From assembly GCF_014397255.1 (NCBI RefSeq), contig NZ_CP060724.1:248001-312000 (forward strand): 64,000 nt of DNA, read 5' to 3'. A program made the position numbers and the translations under genes. How positions within the stretch are numbered: the first letter of the stretch is position 1; every line of letters starts with the position of its first letter. The DNA is from Weissella diestrammenae (GTDB lineage Bacteria; Bacillota; Bacilli; Lactobacillales; Lactobacillaceae). The notes under the pieces were generated by a model. That model worked only from the letters and a program-made list of their open reading frames with translations, had not been told where the DNA came from and did not search any database. Below, in pieces: positions 10,361-20,373 of the stretch.

Positions 10361-10395
10361 AATACCATAAATTACCGCTTGGTAACTATGGTATT
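10361..10395 (-). terminator. Hairpin between divIB and ftsA
   Basis: Nearly perfect 15-16-bp stem (AATACCATA.. / ..TATGGTATT) with a 4-nt loop. It is followed on the minus strand by ATTATTTTATTT, a broken T-run. Could be a partial terminator or an RNA-stability element inside the dcw operon. Confidence 0.55.
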
Positions 10396-10402
10396 TATCA
10401 TA

Positions 10403-11329
10403 TTATTGCCCATATGGTTTAAAATACGCCCCAACCTGTAAATCAACCACTCCTTTTTGGGATACTTGCACGACCATCCCCGGATAATATTTCATATTAT
10501 CTGAGATCTTTTTGGCATTAACTAAGACCTCATTACCGTCATCCATGAACATCATAATGCGCTGAGGATTGTCCTTAGTTGGTGACCAAACAACTTCTGA
10601 AATACCGTTACGTAATGCGGGTGAAAGTTGTCCAATTTGTTTAGCGACCATCGCCAAAGTCGTATCACTTTTAAATTGATTATAAATTGGTAAATTACGC
10701 GTCTGTTGCAGATTAATCGGTTGTTGTAGACTCTTACCATCCGCCAAAATATAATGGTACTGATTATTTTTGCGAATAAAGCCAACTTTAACAACTTCTT
10801 TGACCTGAATCTGAACTGTATTCATCTTTGTGACTTTAATTTGAACTTGTTGAATTTGTGGATTTTGTTTAGCCTGTGCCAAATAGTGTGATTTCTCCAT
10901 GATGATTTCGCTCATGGCTGTTTGATGATTAATCCCCACTGTGTTTAAGACTTCTCGTCGCGTCAAATCAGAATTCCCAATCACTTCAATTTGCTTAGCT
11001 TTCCCAAGTGGTGAAATCATCCATGTTAAGACTATCGCACAAACAAGTAAAACTAATAACATAATTATGGCATGTTTCTCGCGCATTGTTAATGTTAATT
11101 TCCGTTGCACATGTCTCCAATGCGTCGATACAAATCGAGTTGAGAACACGGGCGAGCCTGACGTCCATTTAGATTGCTTGTCATGCGATTGTTCACTGAC
11201 CAATTCAGGCTGATTTTGATCTTCCGTGAGGCCTAACAGTTCATCTAAATGTTGTGTAATTTTCTTCGATGTGTTGATTTGATTAGTTTTATCAAGAATC
11301 TTTTCATCTGATTGCTCTTCTTTCGTCAT
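10403..11329 (-). CDS. divIB: Division protein DivIB/FtsQ
   Basis: Bitopic divisome protein of 308 residues. It has an N-terminal cytoplasmic region of about 88 residues and one membrane helix (IIMLLVLLVCAIVLTWM). A POTRA domain follows, starting AKQIEVIGNSDLTRREVL, then the FtsQ/DivIB beta domain. It belongs to the FtsQLB complex with FtsL, encoded further upstream in the same cluster. Follows murG by 41 bp. Confidence 0.93.
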   Translation of the reverse strand: MTKEEQSDEKILDKTNQINTSKKITQHLDELLGLTEDQNQPELVSEQSHDKQSKWTSGSPVFSTRFVSTHWRHVQRKLTLTMREKHAIIMLLVLLVCAIVLTWMISPLGKAKQIEVIGNSDLTRREVLNTVGINHQTAMSEIIMEKSHYLAQAKQNPQIQQVQIKVTKMNTVQIQVKEVVKVGFIRKNNQYHYILADGKSLQQPINLQQTRNLPIYNQFKSDTTLAMVAKQIGQLSPALRNGISEVVWSPTKDNPQRIMMFMDDGNEVLVNAKKISDNMKYYPGMVVQVSQKGVVDLQVGAYFKPYGQ

Positions 11330-11370
11330 CCACTCGCCCTCCTTTCCAAATCATTGACCGATAATTGGCA

Positions 11371-12471
11371 CTACTTTTTAACAGCTGACTGAATTAATGC
11401 GATGAATTCGTCCGCAGCATCACGAACCCCAAGTTGTGCGGCGTGCTGAGCCATTTCCTGTCGTTTGGCAACATCGCTCATTAATTGGTGTACGGTCTTA
11501 AACAAGACTGCCCCATCTAATTCTGATTCTATAATCATTGCCGCTGCACCAGCATCAGCCATACTTCTAGCATTTTTTGTTTGATGATCATTTGTCACAT
11601 ACGGACTTGGAATCAAAATCATTGGCTTACCCAATGCTGTTTGTTCAGCCATACTTGTTGCACCGGCTCGACCAATGACCAATTCCACACGAGGCATTAA
11701 TTCTTGCATATTACTTATATACGGTACAATTGCAATGTTTTTTGCGACTGTCATTTGTCGTTGCTTAATCATCGCTTGTACCTCATCAAATCGACTTTTA
11801 CCAGTGGCAAACAGTATTTGATAATTTTGATTATTAAACTGAGATAGTGCCTCAACCACAGCCTGATTGATTTTTGGTGCCCCTTGTGAACCACCAAATA
11901 TCAATACAGTTGGCTGATCATTTTTCAAACCAAATGTGTCAAAATCAAACCGATTATCTTTTTGTCCAGCAACAACTTGCTGAGCACGCGGGTTGCCAAC
12001 CACTGTCGCTTGTTTAAATTGGCTACGAGCTGCCGGGAAGGCAACACCAATTTTTGTCGCATGCCGAGCCAAGAAACGATTACTCACACCAACAACTGAA
12101 TTCTGTTCATGAATGACTGTTGGGATTCCTAAAAGTTGCGCCGCATATAAAACAGGTCCTGAGACATACCCACCAGTCCCAACGACTACATCGGGTTGAA
12201 AAGTACGCAATTGACGTTTAGCACGTTTTACCGCCTTTAGAAACAAGTAAACAGTTTTCACATTTTGTAGTGATAACGCACGCACAAAACCTTGAATGGC
12301 TACGGCATCAAATTTTATTCCCGCAGCAGGCACGATTTCCTTCTCTAAGCCACGCTCACCACCAATATATCGCACCTCTAAAGTCGTATCACGTTTCAGC
12401 CATTCATCAATCGTCGCTAAAGCTGGATAAATATGACCGCCAGTACCACCACCTGAAAAAACGACTTTCAT
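11371..12471 (-). CDS. murG: UDP-GlcNAc:lipid I N-acetylglucosaminyltransferase
   Basis: Makes lipid II from lipid I on the inner face of the membrane. The 366-residue GT-B enzyme has the first glycine-rich loop SGGGTGGHIYPALA at the N-terminus and the second, FGGSQGAPKIN, near residue 193. The donor-binding region is IGRAGATSMAE. It starts one base after the murD stop, implying coupled translation. Confidence 0.97.
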   Translation of the reverse strand: MKVVFSGGGTGGHIYPALATIDEWLKRDTTLEVRYIGGERGLEKEIVPAAGIKFDAVAIQGFVRALSLQNVKTVYLFLKAVKRAKRQLRTFQPDVVVGTGGYVSGPVLYAAQLLGIPTVIHEQNSVVGVSNRFLARHATKIGVAFPAARSQFKQATVVGNPRAQQVVAGQKDNRFDFDTFGLKNDQPTVLIFGGSQGAPKINQAVVEALSQFNNQNYQILFATGKSRFDEVQAMIKQRQMTVAKNIAIVPYISNMQELMPRVELVIGRAGATSMAEQTALGKPMILIPSPYVTNDHQTKNARSMADAGAAAMIIESELDGAVLFKTVHQLMSDVAKRQEMAQHAAQLGVRDAADEFIALIQSAVKK

Positions 12472-12472
12472 G

Positions 12473-13822
12473 TTATTGTTCCTCTTTTTCTATAAACGTC
12501 TGGACCGAATCCATAAACAAATTGCCTCTGGTTTCAAAGTCAGGGAATTGGTCCCAAGATGCTGCGGCCGGTGACAACAAGATAACATCACCAGGTTGAC
12601 TCATTTTAAATGCTGGCTCAAAAGCATACTCAACCCGTTCAACAGCTTGATTGGGAATTGATAATTGGTTGGCCAATTGTGCTAATTTTGGACCAGTTTC
12701 TCCAAATGTGATTAAAGCAGAGACATGTGTTTTGAAATCATCTGATAATCGCTTCAAATCATCACCCCGATCTAATCCCCCTGCCAACAATATGACAGGT
12801 GCTTTAAAGCCTGACAATGCTTTTTGTGCGGCTTCGATATCAGTTGCTTTGGAGTCATTGTAAATTTTTCGACCTGCATAGTCACCAATGTATTGCAACC
12901 GATGTGGGACGCCAGAAAATTGTCGAAGCACCTCTGCGATTGTCTCAGCTTTCACTTGATTCAAACGGCCAATGGCAATTGCAGCTAATGCGTTTTCAAT
13001 ATTATGTTCACCAGGAACACCCAATTGGTCGGCCGGCATAATTGCTTCATCTCTAAAATAAAGTATGCCATCTTTTTGATAAGCGCCTTGCGTCGAACGA
13101 CCCTCACGAGATAAAGGAACGACCTGGGCTTGTGTTCGTTCTGACAAACGCTGCCATTCTTCCCGATCCCAATTGATTAACAAGTAATCACTTGGTTGTT
13201 GATACAGCGTAATGTTCATCTTAGCTTCAATATATTCATGCCGATCCGCATGCCAATTCAAATGTGATGCGAAAATATTAGTAATGACAGCAAAATGCGG
13301 CCGTGCATCGGGCATATCCCATAATTGAAAACTCGACAGTTCTGTCACAATCGTGTCCGTCTGACGTAATGTTGGTGCGACCTCTGATACTGGTACGCCA
13401 ATATTTCCCGCCACTTTCACTTGATGTTGCTGGTCCGCATCAGCCCTAAGCACGGCTGCAATCATCTCTGTTGTGGTCGTCTTACCATTTGACCCTGTCA
13501 CTGCAATCCAATTACCTTGAATATATTTTTGAGCTACTGCAACCTCAACTTCAATTGGCACATGTTGTTCTAATGCCGCTTGCAAAATTGGTGCAGAATA
13601 CGGAATGCCTGGATTTTTGACAATCAAATCAATTTGATCGAGTAAACGAATATCCTGCGTCTGTGTGAAGTGCACACCTTTTTCTTGAAGGGCCACAACT
13701 TGATGATCAGTCATATCCAACTTTGGGTCAGACACTGTGACTTCAGCCCCCTCCCTAACTAATAACGTTGCAACTGCTGAACCAGAACGTGCAAATCCAA
13801 TAACCAATACATGCTTTCCCAT
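12473..13822 (-). CDS. murD: UDP-MurNAc-L-alanine:D-glutamate ligase
   Basis: Adds D-Glu to UDP-MurNAc-L-Ala. Mur-ligase family, 449 residues: N-terminal Rossmann domain (VIGFARSGSAVA), ATP-binding loop TGSNGKTTTTEM near residue 110, and the ligase C-terminal domain with GVPHRLQ and NDSKATD. It lies between mraY and murG, the standard dcw order. Confidence 0.97.
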   Translation of the reverse strand: MGKHVLVIGFARSGSAVATLLVREGAEVTVSDPKLDMTDHQVVALQEKGVHFTQTQDIRLLDQIDLIVKNPGIPYSAPILQAALEQHVPIEVEVAVAQKYIQGNWIAVTGSNGKTTTTEMIAAVLRADADQQHQVKVAGNIGVPVSEVAPTLRQTDTIVTELSSFQLWDMPDARPHFAVITNIFASHLNWHADRHEYIEAKMNITLYQQPSDYLLINWDREEWQRLSERTQAQVVPLSREGRSTQGAYQKDGILYFRDEAIMPADQLGVPGEHNIENALAAIAIGRLNQVKAETIAEVLRQFSGVPHRLQYIGDYAGRKIYNDSKATDIEAAQKALSGFKAPVILLAGGLDRGDDLKRLSDDFKTHVSALITFGETGPKLAQLANQLSIPNQAVERVEYAFEPAFKMSQPGDVILLSPAAASWDQFPDFETRGNLFMDSVQTFIEKEEQ

Positions 13823-13872
13823 TTAAGCATTCCTTCTTTCAATCAAATCCAACGTAAGCTTATGTCTAATGT

Positions 13873-14865
13873 CTAATAAAAATAAACTGCTAAAAATACT
13901 AATGCTGCAACGAGTCCAACTGCCCAAAATAGTAGATCAACTTGCCATTCACGCCAAGGCTTTTCCGGGTTCATCGTAATACCACCTTTTTCAAAAGCAT
14001 GATGAATCGGTGTCATTAAGAACACACGCTTATGCCTTAGTCGAAAACTACCTACTTGAATCATGACAGACAAAGTTTCTAACATAAATACTAACCCAAT
14101 GAGTAATAAGGACCATGGCGTGTGTAAGACCAAAGCATTCATCGCAAGTCCGGCACCCAATGCTAATGAACCTGTATCCCCCATAAATATAAAGGCAGGA
14201 AACTGATTCCAAGCAAAAAATGCCAAAAGTGAGCCAATAATCAACCCGTTAAGATAAACCATGTCTAAATTGCCTTGATGTAAGGCAATGATGAGGTACA
14301 CTGCATACGCAATCACAGATAATCCGGTGGCTAACCCATCCAGACCGTCCGTTAAATTTACTGCATTCGACCAGCCGACTAACCAGATAATCGTTAATAT
14401 TCCAAAAACAATTAAGTGATTTGTTGTCATACCAAAAATATTAACTGTGAAATCAAATTTCCCCAGAATCAAGAATAACAATGCAACGATACCAGCAAAG
14501 ATTTGTGCACTCAACTTAGGAATAAACCGAAAGCCTTCATCACGATGTTCAAAAATCTTAATGCTGTCGTCAAATGCACCTACAGCAGCGTACAACACAA
14601 TCCCCATCATGGCTGACCAACTGGTTAAGTTCATTCCCCCAAAGAAAAACTGCTTAATCAAAAAGAGAACCAAAATAATACTAATAAATCCTGCACCACC
14701 CATTGTCGGTGTGCCAGCCTTTGCCTGATGATCTGGCCCTTTTCCTGCATTTCGAATCACTAATTGTTGCACTTTAATTTTCATAAACCAGTCTCGTAAA
14801 ATTCGAGTTCCAATAAATGTCATCAAAAATGCAATTATCATGCCTGGCAACCAACTCACTATCAT
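13873..14865 (-). CDS. mraY: Phospho-MurNAc-pentapeptide transferase
   Basis: Integral membrane enzyme (about ten helices, 330 residues) that moves phospho-MurNAc-pentapeptide to undecaprenyl phosphate, forming lipid I. It shows the family motifs GTPTMGG, AFDDSIKI, NAVNLTDGLDGLA, MGDTGSLALG and the histidine motif MTPIHHAFE. Confidence 0.97.
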   Translation of the reverse strand: MIVSWLPGMIIAFLMTFIGTRILRDWFMKIKVQQLVIRNAGKGPDHQAKAGTPTMGGAGFISIILVLFLIKQFFFGGMNLTSWSAMMGIVLYAAVGAFDDSIKIFEHRDEGFRFIPKLSAQIFAGIVALLFLILGKFDFTVNIFGMTTNHLIVFGILTIIWLVGWSNAVNLTDGLDGLATGLSVIAYAVYLIIALHQGNLDMVYLNGLIIGSLLAFFAWNQFPAFIFMGDTGSLALGAGLAMNALVLHTPWSLLLIGLVFMLETLSVMIQVGSFRLRHKRVFLMTPIHHAFEKGGITMNPEKPWREWQVDLLFWAVGLVAALVFLAVYFY

Positions 14866-14913
14866 TCAACTGTCTCCTTTAATCATCATTCATTACATGC
14901 CATCACGTTTTTC

Positions 14914-17046
14914 TTATTGCGGTGTCACAAACTTAACCGTTATTTCATGAATCCCGTCTGATAACGCAGTATTTGCTAAGACTGATTGCTCGGTTAAAAA
15001 TCCTTCACCGCTGGCATTGATTTTAATTTTTGCTAAACTACCCCAAGCCATCACGTCAGACTTTGACCAGCCTTGCATATTAGGTACTGAAATATCACCA
15101 CCAGTATTTAATATAATACGCTGATTAATTAATGATGCCTGACCACCTTTTGGATACTGCGTAATTACTTTTTTACCATTCCCCATCACTTCAACTGCTA
15201 AGCGATTAGCTTCAATCTCTTTTTTTGCGGCCGAAATACTCTCATTTTCAACCGTTGGGATTTTGACCTGTTGTTTTGAACTCACCACAATTTTATCATC
15301 AGCCGGTGTCATTTGTAATGCCTGTTGCATCATAGACACAAAGACATTTGACATATCTTTAGCGAGATTACCTGTATTTTTTTGTGGTTCTTTCACAACA
15401 ATATACATCATATACCGCGGATTATCCGAAGGTGCCATCCCCATCCATGAATGAATTTCATTTTTATTATCACCCGGCGATGAGTAACCACTCGCGGTTG
15501 AAATTTGAGCCGTTCCAGATTTACCAGTTGTTCGAACGTCTGGAATGGCATACATTCTCCCAATTGCCTTAGAACTATAAATAACATTTTCCAATTCTTC
15601 ACGTGTCGCTTTGGCCGTCTCAGCCGTAATAGGCTTCCCAACTTTTTCACGTTTTGCAGCGTAAATCACTTTTTTGGTGTTCGGGTCAACAATTTTAGAA
15701 ATAATATGTGGTTTAATTTCATCCCCATTATCTGCTATTGCTGAATAAGCTTGTAACATTTGGGCTGGTGTTGTTTTAATACCTTGGCCAAATGCAGTAC
15801 TAGCTTGTTCAATTGGGTATCTAAAATTCATTGAGCCTGATGCTTCAGAATTAAAACCAATTTGCGTGGGCTTTAAGAACAAGAACTTGTTGAGATACTT
15901 TTGCCAAGTATCAGCACCCATTTTTTGTTCGGTCAAAACCATTGCCACGTTGGATGACAGAGCAATCCCATCAGAATAAGAAATTCTTCCCCAACCAACG
16001 CCATCATTCCAGTCCTTTACTTCTTTATCATTAATCTGAATCGTCCCAGACTGATATGTTGCGTTACCATCCCAATTACCTGAATCAATGGCTGACGCTA
16101 AGGTGATACCTTTCATCACTGATCCTGGCTCATACGGTTCTTGAACCAACAAATTTGACCAAAACTTTCCAAAGTCTTTTTGGGTTGTCGCATTATAGGT
16201 TGGCCTTTGCGTTTCAGCCACAATATTACCAGTTTTCGTATCAATCATTGCCGCAAATGCCTGTTTAGGTTGTAAATCGCTTTGCAAGGCATCCATTTTT
16301 GATTCTAATGCAGACTGCAGTTTCGTATTTAATGTGGTATAGATATCGTAACCATTTTTTGTCGCTAGGCTCACTTTGGCAACATCGACATCTGTACTAT
16401 CTTGACTTGTCGTATTAATCCCATCTTTACCCGTCAATTTTTTATTCCATGCAGCTTCAATCCCTGAAATACCTTTTAAAGAATCAGTCCCTTGTGCACT
16501 GACCGCGCCGATTAAATCAGACGCGAATTGTCCATTTGGATAGAGCCGAGCAGGATGAGATTCAAAGGTAACACCTGGAATTTTGGCTTTTTTTATCTCT
16601 AAATATTTATCTTGCGCAATATTTGAACCACGTGTACCAAATTGAACTTGAAAATATTTATTCTTACGACCATTCGTCATTGTTTTTTCATAATCACTAG
16701 CAGACCCACCTAGATATTTCGCAAGTTGTTGCGCCACCTCGCCAATCTGACTGGCTTTAACATAACTTGGTTGATCTTTTTGTAATACCACTTGAATCGT
16801 ATAAACTGATGCATTTTCAGCTAAAACATTTCCAACAGCATCATAAATCTGTCCACGCTTTGCTGTAACCTTACTTTGGGTACGATATAGTGTCTGGGCA
16901 CGCTGTTCTAAATTAACATTGTCAACACGTTTTGTTATGGCGACACAAAAAAAACGGTAGCCGATATAGCAAACTACCAGTGTGAGCACAAGCAACATAA
17001 TTAAAATTGCAGACTTAGACCGTTTTAAGTTCACTTTATTAAACAT
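14914..17046 (-). CDS. pbp2X: Penicillin-binding protein 2X (FtsI type) with PASTA domains
   Basis: Septal class B transpeptidase, 710 residues. N-terminal membrane anchor (ILIMLLVLTLVVCYIGY), then the dimerisation domain. The transpeptidase domain has SxxK (GSVMK), SxN (SSN) and KSGT (GKSGTAQ) motifs. Two C-terminal PASTA modules begin around KIPTVENESISAA and ISVPNMQGWSKSDV. It follows ftsL and precedes mraY, as in streptococci and lactobacilli. Confidence 0.96.
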   Translation of the reverse strand: MFNKVNLKRSKSAILIMLLVLTLVVCYIGYRFFCVAITKRVDNVNLEQRAQTLYRTQSKVTAKRGQIYDAVGNVLAENASVYTIQVVLQKDQPSYVKASQIGEVAQQLAKYLGGSASDYEKTMTNGRKNKYFQVQFGTRGSNIAQDKYLEIKKAKIPGVTFESHPARLYPNGQFASDLIGAVSAQGTDSLKGISGIEAAWNKKLTGKDGINTTSQDSTDVDVAKVSLATKNGYDIYTTLNTKLQSALESKMDALQSDLQPKQAFAAMIDTKTGNIVAETQRPTYNATTQKDFGKFWSNLLVQEPYEPGSVMKGITLASAIDSGNWDGNATYQSGTIQINDKEVKDWNDGVGWGRISYSDGIALSSNVAMVLTEQKMGADTWQKYLNKFLFLKPTQIGFNSEASGSMNFRYPIEQASTAFGQGIKTTPAQMLQAYSAIADNGDEIKPHIISKIVDPNTKKVIYAAKREKVGKPITAETAKATREELENVIYSSKAIGRMYAIPDVRTTGKSGTAQISTASGYSSPGDNKNEIHSWMGMAPSDNPRYMMYIVVKEPQKNTGNLAKDMSNVFVSMMQQALQMTPADDKIVVSSKQQVKIPTVENESISAAKKEIEANRLAVEVMGNGKKVITQYPKGGQASLINQRIILNTGGDISVPNMQGWSKSDVMAWGSLAKIKINASGEGFLTEQSVLANTALSDGIHEITVKFVTPQ

Positions 17047-17081
17047 CCGTCTTCCTCGATTACTATTAATGTTTCAATCAT

Positions 17082-17456
17082 CTATTTAACGTTTTTAATA
17101 TTTTCATTTTCTAGGGTCATGCCCGCTTTTTGAGCAATCTCATTTAACCGATCCTGTGTGGTTAATGCACTAATTTGTTCTTTTAAATCGGTATTTGAAT
17201 TTCGTAGTTTATCTAATTGTGCCGATTTAACCCGTGATTCATCATTATAAGCAGTTGTCTGATTGGTAACCCAAACACTACCAATTGCAAAAATGGTAAT
17301 TAGTGCTATCGCGCCAATTAAATGTTTGATGTCTCGGCCCCATGACACAGGTGCATACGGCACACGCCGCGGTTGCGTTTTAGTTTGTCGATTGGGCAAT
17401 GGGCGAATTTGAGGTGCCACATTAGTTGCTTGAATCTGTTGCACTGACTGAGCCAT
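17082..17456 (-). CDS. ftsL: Cell division protein FtsL
   Basis: Small bitopic protein of 124 residues with a basic cytoplasmic N-terminus, one membrane helix (LIGAIALITIFAIGSVWV) and an extracellular coiled coil (DKLRNSNTDLKEQISALT). Sequence identity is weak in this family. The identification rests on topology and on its place between rsmH and pbp2X. Confidence 0.9.
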   Translation of the reverse strand: MAQSVQQIQATNVAPQIRPLPNRQTKTQPRRVPYAPVSWGRDIKHLIGAIALITIFAIGSVWVTNQTTAYNDESRVKSAQLDKLRNSNTDLKEQISALTTQDRLNEIAQKAGMTLENENIKNVK

Positions 17457-17510
17457 AGGCCTTTCCTTTCATTATCCTGCTTTTTAGCTTAATTGACTAC
17501 TCATTTTTAT

Positions 17511-18455
17511 CTATCGAATACGTTCAATCACTCGCAGCTTAGCTGAATGTGCTCTGTGATTATCTGCTAATTCTATTTCCGACGCTGTAATTGGTTTGCG
17601 TGTCACTAGTCTGAAATCAGGTTGCATATTTTCTGGAATCACCGGCAATCCAGCTGGTAAATCAGGTAGCGAGCTGCGTTCTTTAAACATCGTTTTAACC
17701 AGACGATCTTCCAAACTATGAAAAGTAATGACAGAAATACGTCCGTTAACCTTCAATAAATCTAAAGCTTGTTGTAATGATTCTTCAACCGCACCTAGTT
17801 CATCGTTGACCGCAATTCTGATGGCTTGGAAGGTTTTTTTAGCAGGATGTCCGCCTGTGCGTCGTGCGCCCATCGGAATCGCTGACTTAATAATCTCAAC
17901 AAGTTCAAAAGTCGTTTCAATTGGTTGTACTTCACGGGCTTGCTCGATTTTTCGCGCAATTTGCTTTGCAAATTTTTCTTCACCGTAACGCGAAAAAATT
18001 CGCATTAAATCTTGAAACCGCCATGTATTCACAATTGTTCGCGCATTTAACGTTTGACTCTGATCCATACGCATATCAAGTGGCGCATCATAGTTATAAG
18101 AAAAACCGCGCTGACCATCATCAAACTGTGGTGATGAAACACCTAAATCATAGACAATACCGTCAATTGCATGTACACCCTGTTTGGCAAGCGCTGCTGT
18201 TAAATGACGAAAATTATCTTGAATAAAAGCAATTTTCCCATCCGCTAATTCATCCGTTAAATGGTTTTGATTATAATTAATGGCCGTGATGTCTTGATCA
18301 AAAGACCATAATTTACCGCTGGTAATATGACTAGCCAATAATTTTGAGTGGCCACCACCGCCTAAGGTTGCATCAACATAGATCCCATTCGGTTTTACCG
18401 CTAGGTTATCGATGGCTTCATTAAGTAATACTGTGACGTGATTAAATTCGACCAT
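17511..18455 (-). CDS. rsmH: 16S rRNA (cytosine1402-N4)-methyltransferase
   Basis: Methylates C1402 of 16S rRNA in the decoding centre (also called MraW). SAM-binding motif [11 protein letters not shown], plus family segments [19 protein letters not shown] and [12 protein letters not shown]. The ATG at 18455 is chosen because AGGAG lies five bases upstream; an adjacent ATG at 18458 is too close to it. 314 residues. The start overlaps nothing and lies 19 bp after the mraZ stop. Confidence 0.96.
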   Translation of the reverse strand: MVEFNHVTVLLNEAIDNLAVKPNGIYVDATLGGGGHSKLLASHITSGKLWSFDQDITAINYNQNHLTDELADGKIAFIQDNFRHLTAALAKQGVHAIDGIVYDLGVSSPQFDDGQRGFSYNYDAPLDMRMDQSQTLNARTIVNTWRFQDLMRIFSRYGEEKFAKQIARKIEQAREVQPIETTFELVEIIKSAIPMGARRTGGHPAKKTFQAIRIAVNDELGAVEESLQQALDLLKVNGRISVITFHSLEDRLVKTMFKERSSLPDLPAGLPVIPENMQPDFRLVTRKPITASEIELADNHRAHSAKLRVIERIR

Positions 18456-18474
18456 CATTTCTCCTAACGTTGGT

Positions 18475-18915
18475 TTAAATTTCAAAGCCTAAATCTGCCA
18501 ATTCGGCAGAAATATCATCGAAGTTCTCAGTGATTTCGGTATTGTACTGCTTGAAGTGTTGTGCGTCCCAAATCTCAAATTCATTTTCACCATAACCAAT
18601 AATCACAACTTCTTTGTTTAATACGGCATGTTCTTTTAAATTCATCGGTATCACAATTCGACCTTGCTTATCAAACTCAGCTTCAGTAGCACCCGCTAAC
18701 ACGGCACGCTTGTATTGCCGTACTTTTGGATTATTTGATGGTAATTGGTTCAATTTATTTTCAAATGCTTCCCAGCCCACTTGACTATAAGCATGAAGTG
18801 ACTGTTCGTTACCTTTAGTGATAACAAAACTATCACCTAATTGATTCCGAAATTTTGCGGGAATGATTAACCGATTTTTTGTATCAAGCGTATGTTCGTA
18901 TGTACCCATAAACAT
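18475..18915 (-). CDS. mraZ: Transcriptional regulator MraZ
   Basis: Ring-forming SpoVT/AbrB-fold regulator of the dcw cluster, 146 residues. It has the duplicated DxxxR signature: [13 protein letters not shown] near residue 11 and [12 protein letters not shown] near residue 85. The start at MFMGTYEH is supported by AAAGGGGG nine bases upstream; a longer in-frame reading to 18969 lacks a site. The direct repeats at 18981-19030 are its probable operator. Confidence 0.95.
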   Translation of the reverse strand: MFMGTYEHTLDTKNRLIIPAKFRNQLGDSFVITKGNEQSLHAYSQVGWEAFENKLNQLPSNNPKVRQYKRAVLAGATEAEFDKQGRIVIPMNLKEHAVLNKEVVIIGYGENEFEIWDAQHFKQYNTEITENFDDISAELADLGFEI

Positions 18916-18980
18916 TGGTATCATCCCCCTTTCGTCAATTTCATCGTCTTTAGTTCCAAATTTAGTCATTCAATATGTAT

Positions 18981-19030
18981 AATTTACCACTTTCCACCAC
19001 CATTTACCACTATCCACCACCACTCCCCAC
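18981..19030 (-). promoter_or_regulatory. Five 10-bp direct repeats: MraZ operator
   Basis: On the minus strand five consecutive decamers each begin with GTGG: GTGGGGAGTG, GTGGTGGATA, GTGGTAAATG, GTGGTGGAAA and GTGGTAAATT. The period is exactly one helical turn, as known for MraZ boxes upstream of mraZ. A possible -10 (TATACA) lies just downstream at 18976-18981 and another just upstream at 19033-19038, so repression by promoter occlusion is plausible. Confidence 0.85.
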
Positions 19031-19151
19031 CTTGTATAGCCATACTTTAAGCCGACAAATCCACTGATAGCGCTAAAAATACAATATGTTGCAGTTTGGT
19101 TACAATTTGTTAATAATTTATTAACATTGATGTTTTAATTCAAATTACACT

Positions 19152-19187
19152 AAAAAAAGCCGACAAATTAACATTTGTCAGCTTTTT
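19152..19187 (-). terminator. Terminator after the prmA-rsmE operon
   Basis: Stem AAGCCGACAAAT / ATTTGTCAGCTT with A-run and T-run flanks, reading as a terminator on the minus strand downstream of the gene ending at 19222. It separates that operon from the dcw promoter region. Confidence 0.85.
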
Positions 19188-19221
19188 CAAGTTTATTATT
19201 GAGTGGGACAAAGTGGTGGCA

Positions 19222-19608
19222 TTATTTCACCTCTTTGATACCACCATCGATTGGAATCTGTTGTTCTACATCAACCTCTTCTTCTTGACCAGATGTATAT
19301 GCGAACAATTCAATAATTAAATACGTTAACGCTAGAAAAAAACCATAGCTTAGCGCATTTAGCCCAAAAATGACACCAATCGCAAAAATAATTGGCCATA
19401 CAGGCAATAGCATCCAAAACGACCCATGCTTACGTAAATATATCCCCACAAAAATACTAAATATCATATTGATCAAAAAGAGTGAAAGCACTAATTTATA
19501 TTGTTTAAAGCCGCTTGGTAAGCTATTAAACAACAATGGCACACCCCACGCTAGAATTGGCATCCAAATCCAAAAACGCCAATTACTGATTTTTTTAAAT
19601 TCTCGCAT
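19222..19608 (-). CDS. Small membrane protein of unknown function
   Basis: 128 residues with about four hydrophobic segments (near residues 12-28, 40-58, 63-80 and 84-104) and an acidic C-terminal tail (GQEEEVDVEQQ). No family recognised. It lies 18 bp downstream of rsmE and ends at a terminator, so it is probably the last gene of the prmA-rsmE operon. Confidence 0.75.
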   Translation of the reverse strand: MREFKKISNWRFWIWMPILAWGVPLLFNSLPSGFKQYKLVLSLFLINMIFSIFVGIYLRKHGSFWMLLPVWPIIFAIGVIFGLNALSYGFFLALTYLIIELFAYTSGQEEEVDVEQQIPIDGGIKEVK

Positions 19609-19626
19609 AACTAATCTCTTCCTTTT

Positions 19627-20370
19627 TTATTCTAATTCTAGGCTATAACTCAATGCACTCAATGCATATAGTGGCGCTGTTTCAGCACGTAAAATTCTTG
19701 GGCCAAATCCGGCTGCAACAAAATTTTGTCGTTCTAATTCAGTTAATTCGTCAGGCGTTAAACCACCCTCAGGACCAATTAAAAATACAATTTCGCCGGA
19801 TATTTTTGCATCACTAATTGATTTAACTAATTGCTGTGTCTCACCCATTTTTGCGCTTTCTTCCCACGCAACCACTTTGGTCGCATTTTGCAATAGCGCC
19901 TGTGACAAATCTGACAATTGTTTAACATACCCCACTGTTGGAATAATTAATCGGTGGCTCTGCTCAGCTGCATTTTGAGCAATTTTTTGCAAGCGTTCAA
20001 TTTTACGCTCAACTTTCATCCCCCAATGCACAACCGACCAATCAGTTTCAACAAAAATAAAATTCGCCGCACCTAATTCAGTGCCCTTTTGAACAACGAG
20101 TTCTGGTTTATCACCCTTTGCTAATCCTAAGACCAAAGTTGCACGAACAGGTAGTTCGACTTGTTTCGATTGATCCTCAATGACTAACATGTCAATCGCT
20201 TCAGCACTAATTTTAACTACCTCAGCGACATGAACCGAATGATCGGGATATACAAACTCAGCACGGGTCCCTATTTTTCCACGTAAAACAGTCATTAAAT
20301 GATGCTGTGTCTCTTGATCCAGTTGAAAGGTATTTGCTTTAGGTGTTTGCTTTAGGAAATATCTTTGCAT
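19627..20370 (-). CDS. rsmE: 16S rRNA (uracil1498-N3)-methyltransferase
   Basis: SPOUT-class methyltransferase of 247 residues. N-terminal PUA-like domain (MQRYFLKQ...QHHLMTVLRGKIG), then the knotted SAM-binding domain with KGDKPELVVQKGTELG, FLIGPEGGLTPDE and FGPRILRAETAPL. It is four bases downstream of prmA, the usual pairing in Firmicutes. Confidence 0.96.
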   Translation of the reverse strand: MQRYFLKQTPKANTFQLDQETQHHLMTVLRGKIGTRAEFVYPDHSVHVAEVVKISAEAIDMLVIEDQSKQVELPVRATLVLGLAKGDKPELVVQKGTELGAANFIFVETDWSVVHWGMKVERKIERLQKIAQNAAEQSHRLIIPTVGYVKQLSDLSQALLQNATKVVAWEESAKMGETQQLVKSISDAKISGEIVFLIGPEGGLTPDELTELERQNFVAAGFGPRILRAETAPLYALSALSYSLELE

Positions 20371-20373
20371 ATG

